From JAFGVL01 sp963662245 (GTDB lineage Bacteria > Bacteroidota > Bacteroidia > Bacteroidales > Paludibacteraceae): a stretch of 64,000 nt of DNA. The DNA lies in the NCBI GenBank assembly GCA_963662245.2, contig CAXXVQ010000007.1, positions 77,671 through 141,670 on the forward strand, given 5' to 3'. A program made the translations under genes and the position numbers. Shown piece by piece: positions 16,978-27,000 of this stretch (position 1 is the stretch's first letter; each line of letters begins with the position of its first letter). Under the pieces are notes generated by a model, which saw only the letters and a program-made list of their open reading frames with translations, did no database searches and was not told the DNA's origin.

Positions 16978-18240
16978 ATGAAAGTAGATGTCTTGTTAGG
17001 TCTTCAGTGGGGTGACGAAGGAAAAGGAAAAGTAGTAGATGTACTAACACCAAAGTATGATATCATTAGTCGCTTTCAAGGTGGACCAAATGCTGGGCAC
17101 ACCTTAGAATTTGAAGGACAAAAATATGTACTTCGTTCAATCCCATCAGGAATCTTCCAAGGAGATAAAATCAACATAATAGGAAACGGCGTTGTTCTTG
17201 ACCCTGCTCTTTTTAAAGCTGAAGTTGAATCACTAGAAGCTTCTGGTCATGATTTAACCAAAAGATTACATGTTTCTAAAAAGGCGCACCTAATACTACC
17301 TACTCACCGTTTACTTGATGCTGCATACGAACAAGCTAAAGGTGATGCTAAAATTGGCACAACCGGAAAAGGTATCGGACCAACATATACTGACAAAATT
17401 AGCCGTAACGGAGTTAGAGTTGGAGACATCCTTCACAACTTTGAAGAGAAGTATGCTAACGCAATTGCAAAACACAAAAAGATTCTTGCCCAATACAATT
17501 TTGAATACGACCTTGCTCCTATCGAAAAAGAATGGATGGAAGGAATTGAAAAACTTAAACAATTTACTCTTGTAGATAGCGAACACCAAATCAACAAATA
17601 CATTCAATCCGGAAAAAGCATCCTAGCAGAAGGCGCACAAGGAACAATGCTTGATATCGATTTCGGATCATACCCATTTGTTACTTCTTCAAATACAATT
17701 ACAGCAGGAGCATGTACTGGTCTTGGTGTAGCTCCAACAAACATAGGAGATGTGTTTGGTATCTTCAAAGCATATTGCACAAGAGTAGGGAGTGGTCCAT
17801 TCCCTACAGAGCTTTTTGATGAAGACGGTGAAAAGCTTCGCAAGAATGGTTTTGAGTTTGGATCAGTAACCGGTCGCCCTCGTAGATGCGGATGGGTAGA
17901 TCTAGTTGCACTGAAATACGCTATCATGATAAATGGCGTTTCAAAACTAATCATGATGAAAAGTGATGTGATGGATGCTTTTGAAACCATTAAAGCATGT
18001 GTTGCTTATAAGATAAATGGCGAAATCACTTCAGAGTTCCCTTATGAAGCTACTGACAATATCGAACCAGTTTATCAAGAATTCAAAGGATGGAAAACTG
18101 ACATGACAAAAATGCAGTCTGAAAAAGAATTCCCTCAAGAATTCTCTAACTACTTAAATTTCCTTGAGAAACAATTAGGCGTTGATATTTATATCGTTTC
18201 TGTGGGGCCAGACCGCGATCAAACTATCATTAGGAAGTAA
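16978..18240 (+). CDS. purA: Adenylosuccinate synthetase
   Basis: 420 residues, normal length. It condenses IMP and aspartate with GTP to adenylosuccinate, the first committed step to AMP. The conserved start MKVDVLLGLQWGDEGKGKVV holds the GDEGKGK phosphate-binding loop. Other family motifs are FQGGPNAGHTLEF, GTTGKGIGPTY, ILAEGAQGTMLDIDFGSYPF, the SSNT element and RPRRCGWVDLVALKY. It is preceded by 192 bp with repeats and hairpins that may control it, and followed by a good terminator, so it is transcribed alone. Confidence 0.97.
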   Translation: MKVDVLLGLQWGDEGKGKVVDVLTPKYDIISRFQGGPNAGHTLEFEGQKYVLRSIPSGIFQGDKINIIGNGVVLDPALFKAEVESLEASGHDLTKRLHVSKKAHLILPTHRLLDAAYEQAKGDAKIGTTGKGIGPTYTDKISRNGVRVGDILHNFEEKYANAIAKHKKILAQYNFEYDLAPIEKEWMEGIEKLKQFTLVDSEHQINKYIQSGKSILAEGAQGTMLDIDFGSYPFVTSSNTITAGACTGLGVAPTNIGDVFGIFKAYCTRVGSGPFPTELFDEDGEKLRKNGFEFGSVTGRPRRCGWVDLVALKYAIMINGVSKLIMMKSDVMDAFETIKACVAYKINGEITSEFPYEATDNIEPVYQEFKGWKTDMTKMQSEKEFPQEFSNYLNFLEKQLGVDIYIVSVGPDRDQTIIRK

Positions 18241-18262
18241 TACAATTACAAATACAACTCTT

Positions 18263-18298
18263 AAGCCTGCCTTACCTCTGAGTACTGGCAGGCTTTTT
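18263..18298 (+). terminator. Terminator after purA
   Basis: AAGCCTGCC (18263-18271) pairs with GGCAGGCTT (18287-18295) and is followed by U. Confidence 0.9.
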
Positions 18299-18331
18299 GA
18301 CATAACACACTAAACTTTAAAACTAGAAATT

Positions 18332-19003
18332 ATGTATTGGATAATATTCATTGGCACCATACTGGCAAGCTGGCTAGTATCAAGCAATCTGAAAAACAAA
18401 TTTAAGAAATACTCAAAAATCCCACTAAGCCTATCAGGAAAAGAAATTGCTGAAAAAATGCTTAGAGATAATGGCCTTACAGATGTAAAAGTCATTTCCA
18501 CATCAGGCATGCTTACCGACCATTACAACCCAGCAACAAAAACAGTTAACCTAAGTGAAGGAGTTTACAACTCCAACAACATTGCAGCTGCAGCTGTTGC
18601 TGCACACGAATGCGGACACGCTGTTCAACATGCAAAAGCCTATGCACCATTACAGCTAAGATCAAAGCTAGTTCCAGTCGTAAGTTTTTCTTCTCAATGG
18701 ATGCAGTGGATAATTCTTGCCGGACTATTATTGGTAAACCACCTAGGAAATACATTATTACTAGCAGGTATAGTCATGTTTGCATTCACTACACTTTTTA
18801 GCTTTGTTACACTCCCTGTCGAAATCGATGCAAGCAAAAGAGCTTTAGCTTGGTTAAGCAATGCAGGCATTACAAATATTGAAACACACGATAAAGCTAA
18901 AGATGCATTAAAATCTGCAGCATACACCTATGTAGTCGCAGCTATTGGCTCACTAGCAACACTTGCATACTACATTATGATATACATGGGAAGAAGAGAT
19001 TAA
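18332..19003 (+). CDS. YugP-like membrane zinc peptidase
   Basis: 223 residues. The zincin motif HECGH is at 92-96 inside AAAAVAAHECGHAVQHA, with MLTDHYNPATKTVNLSEGVY before it, matching the Zn_peptidase_2 family (PF04298, YugP). There is an N-terminal hydrophobic helix (about 2-17) and two or three further membrane segments near 125-160 and 195-217, so it sits in the inner membrane. Substrates of the family are not established. It has its own terminator and lies between purA and the surface-protein island. Confidence 0.88.
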   Translation: MYWIIFIGTILASWLVSSNLKNKFKKYSKIPLSLSGKEIAEKMLRDNGLTDVKVISTSGMLTDHYNPATKTVNLSEGVYNSNNIAAAAVAAHECGHAVQHAKAYAPLQLRSKLVPVVSFSSQWMQWIILAGLLLVNHLGNTLLLAGIVMFAFTTLFSFVTLPVEIDASKRALAWLSNAGITNIETHDKAKDALKSAAYTYVVAAIGSLATLAYYIMIYMGRRD

Positions 19004-19020
19004 CATATTTTTGCTTCGAC

Positions 19021-19064
19021 AAAAAAAGCCATTAAGAGATACTCTATTTCTTAATGGCTTTTTT
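19021..19064 (+). terminator. Terminator after the YugP-like gene
   Basis: AAAAAGCCATTAAGA pairs with TCTTAATGGCTTTTT (about 19023-19037 and 19049-19063). The hairpin is GC-poor but long, with a U tract. Confidence 0.88.
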
Positions 19065-19343
19065 ACATTTACAATAATTAAATATGTTATTAAACAGAAA
19101 AACAAATGCGAACGATAACATTTGTTAAAATTTTTTAACATATCGCAAAGCAGCCAAAAGTAGGGCATTTCAAGTCAAGAATACATATGTTTTACGACAC
19201 TGTTAATAAATATGTAAATATACCACTTTTGGGCTATCCGTAATTTCTTATATTTGCGTATCTTTGTAAGTAATAAGCAAACCTATAAATGTTAAAATTT
19301 TAACATTTAAGAAATAGAAAATAATATTTAAACTATACCCCCT
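19065..19343 (+). promoter_or_regulatory. Intergenic control region of the adhesin operon
   Basis: Most of the non-coding stretch between 19004 and 19343. It has two -7 candidates, TATATTTG at 19249-19256 (with TTTTG ending at 19231, a 17-nt spacer) and TATCTTTG at 19259-19266. A perfect 22-bp palindrome lies at 19287-19308, inside the predicted leader. A weaker related dyad GTTAAAATTTTTTAAC lies at 19125-19140. No small ORF or RNA gene is evident. Confidence 0.5.
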
Positions 19344-20999
19344 ATGAAAAACTCTACTTTTAAAAGCACCATTAAGCTTAAGTGGACACTTCTTGTATCA
19401 ATCCTTTTATTGTTCACGGGAACTACTCAAGCTCAAGTGATGTATGGTGACACCATTTTTCACGAAGACTTTGGTTCAGGCACAGACAGATCTGACCTAA
19501 CAGGTCGCGGAGCTATTGGTGGATTATATTTATACGAAGGACCCCTTGAGTTCAATATTGCTCTTGACTCAGCAGTATTAATTGGTGCTTATCCAACAGC
19601 AACGATAAAATTTCACGAAATCCCAATCACGACTTCATCAACTGCTTATGCTCAAAAACCAAGTGCAGGAACAACAACTGCTTTTGCCGGATATTGGCAA
19701 GTGACAACTTGGAGTTCTATGACCTTAGATACTAAGCATACAGATTACACTACTGAAACTTATCCTCTAAAAGCCGATGCGGCTTCAAATTTACCTTGTA
19801 GCTGGATTCGCATGAGTGGTGTCTGGAAGTTTGGATTTCTATATACCACAACAGATGACGCATCATACACAGGTGTGATTCCAGACGATGGATACTATGC
19901 TTTAATTAGTAACGCAAATGACTTCACTGGATCAGACAGCTACCTACAAGGAGGATGGCAAGACCACACGGGTTGGGATTCAATTGCAACATCTCCATTA
20001 ACACCTGCAGATTCAACAGCCAACAGTTATCATCACACTGGTGACGGAAGATTCTTATTTGTCAACTGCTCTCAATCTAGTACAATTACAGGTCCTGTAT
20101 ATAAAAGACAAGTAACAGAATTATGTCGCGGAGCTGAATTTGAATTTTCAGCATGGTTAGCAAACATACACGATTCAAACAACAACTCACATTTCCGTAT
20201 TGAAATATGGAGTGCAGATCCAGGAGAAAATCCTAGCTTAGGTAACTTAGATAGTGATGACGAAGGAAATCAAATTGCTGAAGCGAATAATGCAACCCTA
20301 ATAAAAGTTGGTGATACTTATAATGTCCCTACTGTAGGAAAATGGTATCGACTTGCTGAAACATTTGTTCTAACAGGACAAGACTACTGTTGGGTCGTAG
20401 TGCGCAACTATGGTACTGGTTCTGGTAATGATATTGCAATTGATGACATTGTATTTAAACCTTATGCACCATTTAACTTGGAAATTGAGCTATCAACAAC
20501 CAGTGTTAATTTAGCATGTGCTGAAGGTCTGGTTACTTTACTATCAAGTTTCCCTGACTCTATGCCGGAATATATTACTGTAGAAGAATATGGATTCTTC
20601 TTCCAAGGATATGCCAACGGAATATGGACAACAATAGGGAACTCTACTCCTATTCAAACTCAGTCATCAGATATGCCTTTGGAACTAACAATCCCAATTG
20701 CTGAATACGATATGTATACTAAATTTAGAGTTATTGTAGCTAGTACTCCAGCAAACTTTGGTGGAAAATGTATCACATTTACATACCCACCAAAAGACAA
20801 AGAGCCAATAGGAACTTCTCCGAACTTCACAATATCAGGAGATGATATTTGTGACCCTCAAGATGGCTCAAATCCTACCGGTACATTTACCATTACTAAT
20901 ATTAACCAAGCTGAGTCTGGTGGTATTTATGAAGGATGGCAAGTAAAAGTAAGAATGCCGGATGGTACTATTAAAACATTAACTCCTACTACTAGATAG
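19344..20999 (+). CDS. Secreted protein of the adhesin operon, lacks T9SS tail
   Basis: 551 residues. Signal peptide with cleavage near GTTQAQ (about 31). The following segment (YGDTIFHEDFGSGTDRSDLT) is typical of secreted Bacteroidota proteins that begin with a DxxxxEDF sandwich. A second jelly-roll-like part contains RGAEFEFSAWLANIHDSNNN and DIAIDDIVFKPYAP, as in MAM or ‘choice-of-anchor’ domains. An Ig-like region follows. The protein stops after MPDGTIKTLTPTTR without the C-terminal sorting domain seen in its neighbours, so either it is retained in the periplasm or the gene has lost its 3' end. It is the first gene of the operon. Confidence 0.6.
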   Translation: MKNSTFKSTIKLKWTLLVSILLLFTGTTQAQVMYGDTIFHEDFGSGTDRSDLTGRGAIGGLYLYEGPLEFNIALDSAVLIGAYPTATIKFHEIPITTSSTAYAQKPSAGTTTAFAGYWQVTTWSSMTLDTKHTDYTTETYPLKADAASNLPCSWIRMSGVWKFGFLYTTTDDASYTGVIPDDGYYALISNANDFTGSDSYLQGGWQDHTGWDSIATSPLTPADSTANSYHHTGDGRFLFVNCSQSSTITGPVYKRQVTELCRGAEFEFSAWLANIHDSNNNSHFRIEIWSADPGENPSLGNLDSDDEGNQIAEANNATLIKVGDTYNVPTVGKWYRLAETFVLTGQDYCWVVVRNYGTGSGNDIAIDDIVFKPYAPFNLEIELSTTSVNLACAEGLVTLLSSFPDSMPEYITVEEYGFFFQGYANGIWTTIGNSTPIQTQSSDMPLELTIPIAEYDMYTKFRVIVASTPANFGGKCITFTYPPKDKEPIGTSPNFTISGDDICDPQDGSNPTGTFTITNINQAESGGIYEGWQVKVRMPDGTIKTLTPTTR

Positions 21000-21092
21000 A
21001 CCTTAATAATATCAACCTAATATTACAAACAAAACACCACATATATTATGAAGGCAACAACATACATATCAAACTCCTTTAATAAGGCGAAT

Positions 21093-24000
21093 ATGAAAAG
21101 ATTTTACAATAAAAAAACTATTATAACACTTTTAACTTGTGCTTCAGCATTTTTATACACGATAGCTCAAGACGCAACTTTTGAGTTTTCATCAACTCAT
21201 ACCCCTGCAGATCAAAACAGCATTTCATTTACTACTGGTGAAACAGGAACAAGTAGTGCTACTATGTGTGGAGTCTCAACAAAATACCTAAATTTAGGAT
21301 CTAACAATGATTACATAATGGTTAATACATCTGGAAGTGAAGTAATTGACCATGTAGATCTAAAAGTGGGAAATAATTCTGTCGTATATTACAATTACGC
21401 ATGGAGTATAGATGGAGTTACTTGGACAGATGGAGGAGTTGGAGCTCAAGCAACAGCACAATGTAATGTTAATACTCATACCGCTCCTGATAGTAATCAA
21501 AAATATTTTAAAGCAGCTAGAATATCTTCATCAGAAACATTTGGAGGTGTTACAGGAGAAGCAGACTCTTGGCGACCTATACAAATTGATGTATATAAAG
21601 GTGCTTCTTGCACTGCGCCTGCATTAACCTACAATGTAACAACAGATGCTAGTTCAGTTTGTGATGGAAGTACTGTTACTATTGGACTAAGTGCAGCAGA
21701 AGATGGTGTAACTTACCAATTATATAAAAATGGTTCTCCATTAGGTGGAAATGATAGCATTCACGCTTCAAGCGCTGCAGCATTCACCTTCCCAGCTGTA
21801 ACTCCAGCAGATGGAGATGTATTTACAGTATACTCTAAGCAAGCATATGGTTATTGTTCAGCTCAAATTGATGGAGGAACACCAACTTCTCAAACAATTA
21901 CAGTCCAAGCTGCTCCGGCGATCTCAGCACAACCAAGTACAACAACAGCTTACATTAGTGGTTCAGCTGGATCCCTAAGTGTAACTACTAGTGATGCATC
22001 AGGTTATCAATGGCAATACTGTGCAACTTCTGGTGGCTCATATTCGAATGTAGCTGATGACACGCCTACCGGGATTACATATAGCAATGCAACAACAGCA
22101 ACTTTAGGCATTACAGCAGGAGCTACAGCTTCAGAAGAAACTGGGTATTATAAATGCGTAGTTTCACCTACAGCACCTTGCGCTTCAGATGTAACATCAG
22201 ATTATGGTACACTTACAATAGCAACTCCATGCTCTAATCCTACAATTTCAGGACAACCGGCTACAGGTGGAGAATCGTTATGTGAGAATGACACCCCTAC
22301 AGATTTAAGCATTACTGCTTCAGGCACAACTCTTACATACCAATGGTATAGCAGTACTGACAATAGCAATTCTACTTCTGGAGATGACATTAGCTTAGGT
22401 AGTGGAAGTGGCGCTCAAACAGCAACTTATACTCCGGCTACGACTCCTGCAGGCACTCTATATTATTATTGTACAGTTACTAGTGAAGGTGAATGTTCCA
22501 TTAACTCAGATCCTTCTGGTGCAATTGTAGTTACAGCAGCTGCTTCAATATCAGGGCAACCAAGCAACACTACTGCTATTATTAGTGGTTCAGCTACAAG
22601 CATGAGCGTTACAGCGAGTGGTGCCTCAGCTTATCAATGGCAATATTGTGCTACTTCTGGTGGCTCATATACAGATGTAGTTGACGAAACTCCAACGGGA
22701 ATTACTTACTCAAATGCAACTACTGCTACTTTAGGCATTACTGCAGGCGCTACAGCTTCAGAAGGAACAGGATACTATAAATGTGTGGTTTCACCTACTG
22801 CTCCTTGTGCCTCAAATATAACTTCAGATTATGCTACAGCAACTATTTCTAATGTTTTACCAACACTTAGCTCTTCGGAAACATTAGCATGGGCAACAGG
22901 AGCGTATGGCTGCAACGGAGCCAGTGTTACTGAGGTACATAGCAGCGAAAGTGTTACTGTTTCAGAATCAACAAATGCAACAGAGTTCTCAACCTCTTTA
23001 GGACTTGGTGATAATGGAAGTGCAGCTTCCATACATTTCACATCAGTTAGAAATATTGCTGAAATCTGTTTTTATGGTAAATGTGAATATGGCAGTTATG
23101 ATTATTCATATAATGGCACAGATTATACAACCTTAACACCAACAACAACTGACCAAACTTTCACATTCTCGGACATGCCTGATGGCACTAAAGATTTTTA
23201 CATGAGAGTTGATGGTAAAGGATTATATATTAGAGGTATTACATTTACATTAGAATGTACACCTCCGGTAGTGACAACACAAGCTGTATCAACAATTGAC
23301 TCACTAACTGCAACTGGAAATGGAAATGTAGTGAGCTCAGGTGATGGTGCAGCTACAACAGGAGTATGTTACAATACAACTGGTTCGCCAAATATTGATG
23401 ATGACTCATATACAACAAATGGAAACGCTACAAATGGAGCTTACACAAGTGCTCTTACAAGTTTAGTTGGAAATACAACTTACCACTTAAAAGCATATGC
23501 TGTCACAACAACTAGTTGGTGTGTTGCATATGGTGATGAGGTAACATTTACAACATTACCGTCTATCCCAGCGACAACTGCAGCAACAAGTGTATCTGCT
23601 AGTGGATTTACGGCTAATTGGGTTGCTCCAGCAAGCCAAGGAGGTGTTACATTTAATTATATAATTCAAATGGATACCGTAGATGGTGACTTTAGCACTC
23701 CTATCTTTGCAGATACTGTTGCCTCAACGAGTCTTACCAGTGCAATTACTGGTACAGTTGCAAGTTCTACCTACAAATATCGTGTCGCTTGTCTTAATGC
23801 CACAGGCATTGGAGGTTGGTCGAATGAAACATCTATTTCTACAACAAAATCATCCCCTACCGTTGTAACTGATTCTATAGAAGCAGCAACAATTACAACA
23901 AATTTAGCTACTCTACATGGAAACATTACTGATGAGGACACAGGAGTTACACAACATGGTGCATGTTGGAGTACAAGTGCAAACCCAACAATAGACAACA

Positions 24001-27000
24001 GTAAAACAACACTTGGTGTCGGATCTACAGGCACATACACTACAAGCATTAGTGGTTTAACGGCAAACACATTATACTACGCTAGAGCATATGCAACTAG
24101 TGATACTACAGGATATGGTGATGATGTTTCATTTACCACTTTACCTCTTGCACCAACAGTTGATGCAGCTACTGATGTATTAGGTACTACATTTACTGCA
24201 AACTGGACTGCTCCTACTCAAGGCAGTGAAACATTTACTTATAGTATTGAAGTTACAACATCTGGAGATACAGGATACTCTACTCCAATATATACAAACT
24301 CTGGTATTGCTTCAGGAACAACATCTGATGCCATTACTGGTTTGTCTGCTAGTACAGATTATATCTATCGAATTAAATGTGTAAACGCAACTGGTAGTGG
24401 CGCATGGTCAAGCAATCAAGCAGTATCTACTGTAACTACAAAAAACTTAACATTAGATATTACTCCGAACAGTTCAGGTACAGTGACAGGAAATGGTTCT
24501 AGCTTAGCTGACGGAAGCACAACTGAATTTGCAACCAATGGTGCAGCAACTCTTGAAGCAACAGCAGCCTCAGGATATGGCTTTATCCGTTGGGAAATTG
24601 ACGGCACTAGAGTTTCTACAAATCCATATGACTTAACAATGGATGATGATAAAGCAATATCAGCAATCTTTGGAGCTTCAGACTGTTCTGCAAACTCATT
24701 TGATTTTGAAACTATAGATTTACCTACTAGTTATACTACTGCAAACTTTACTACTGATGGAACAACTTGGGCAGCAGTTAATTCTAGATTAAACACTTCT
24801 AGTTCATACTCTTATAGTGACAACAACAGTATTCGCCTACAAGGTGATGATGGGTCAATAGCGACAAATATCGTAAGCAGACCTGTAAGTATTAGTTTAT
24901 GGGCTAGAAACTATAACACAGGATCAGGCTATACCACAACACTAAAAGTCTATGTTTCTACAGATGGAGGAAGTAGCTATAATTCGACTGCAATCATATC
25001 AGAAACATTAAATGGCTCAACATGGGCTAACTTAACAGCTAATGTAAACACATCATCAGAAAATGTTCGATTCAAGATTATAAATGAAACAAGTAGCACT
25101 AGTACTAGCTATGATATATGTATTGATGATGTAAATATCTGTTTAGGACCTGATGCTGTAGAACCAAGTCTAACATTTAAGCCAGTTAATGGATCTGTAG
25201 GTATCTCTCTTGATTCAACTCTTACTATTACATCTGATGAACCACTGTATAGATATTATCCATTAACAAACAGCTATGTAGAATTAACTTCTGCAGCTAT
25301 CAGTTCAATGGGACAAGATAGTATTGCTCAAATTATTTGGTTAAAAGATGTTGCTCAAGACACTGTTGTACCGGCTACTGTTAGTATTGATGGTACAGGT
25401 CAAATTATTACTGTAGACCCAACATATGATTTTGACTATAGTGTAGTATACAGACTAAGTATTATGTATGTTTCAGATGTACTTGGTAATATTTTACCTA
25501 CAACTGAATATACTCAATTCACAGCACGCCCAATACCAGCTCCAGAAATTAAAGTAGAATTAGTTTCGACTAATGCTGACATCACGAGTGGTGATGAAAT
25601 AAATATGGGTACTCTTATTGCAGATGCCACTACAACTAAAACTCTTAGAATTATAAATACTGCAATTCTTGATACATTACATATTGGCACTGTAACAGTT
25701 AGCGGCACCGGCTATTCAATCTCAGCCGGAAACCCTCAAAATACAGTTGTTGCACCAGGTGATACTACTGAATTTACAGTTCTACTAACAACAACTACTG
25801 CAGGAACATATGATGGTAGCGTTTCAATGGTTACTGATGACTTAGATGAAGACCCATTTGCAATTAACTTTACTGGTGGTAAAGCTACATTTGTATTACC
25901 ATACAAATATCAATCAGGCTTAACAACCCCAATATATAGCACTGATACATTATATCAGGATATCACTAGCCTTACAGATATCCCTGCTGAAATAACACTA
26001 AATGGAAACAGTTCATTTACAGCAAACGCTAATTTTTATGAATCATACAATGTATTCCAAGCTGAAGGTAACTGTATGCCAAATGGAAATTCTGCTCTAA
26101 GAATTGGACAAAATATTGGATCGTATAACAATGGGCTTGAAATAGACTGTGCCAATGGTGTTGGACAAGTAACAGTCAAGTGGTGTTCTAATGGTTACCG
26201 TAAAATAAAAATTACGGATGAGTCGAATAATGTTTATGAACAATCATCAAGTTTCTTAGCCGGAGGTGTTTGTTACACAACATCAACTGTTGTAAATAAT
26301 GCAAGTAGCACTACATTAAATATTGAATTTATTGGTCCAGACTCTGCATTACGAACAACTATGTATTACTTAGAAATCACACCATACAATGCTGAACTTG
26401 AAAGCAGTGCAAAAGACATCCTATATTTTAGTACAACAGAAGCAGGAGAGGATGTTAGAATTTATGATGATGTAATTTTTGTATCTGTTCCAAACACAGC
26501 AACACTTTCAAACATAACAGTAGATTCCATTCAAGTTTCTCCATTTGCAAGTGTATCTCCGGGGACTAACACTTATGATTTCTCAAGTGACTCAATCATA
26601 TTTACAGTTACTGCAGAAAATGGAACAACAAAAGATTACACAGTATTTGTTGAATTACTTCCAGATTATGGGACTAACTCATATAAAGACACAGTTGAGG
26701 TCTCTGTTCCAATGGACAGTACTGACCAAATATTAGAAGTAATAGAGATCTCTAATGGTTCTTGTACAGTTCCTGTTTCTGGAGTAGGAAGCACATATAC
26801 ATTACACTTCTTAGAACCAGAAGATAAACCTTCAACTGGATACAGCATTGCAGGGGTTAAAACAGTATGTATAGGTTCAACTGTAACATATAGTATTGAA
26901 GGAATACCAGAAACAAATAACCCAACATACAATTGGACAATTACAGGAGCTGCCAGAGATTTATTTGAGGTAGTTGGAGATACTGCATCAGCAACACTAA

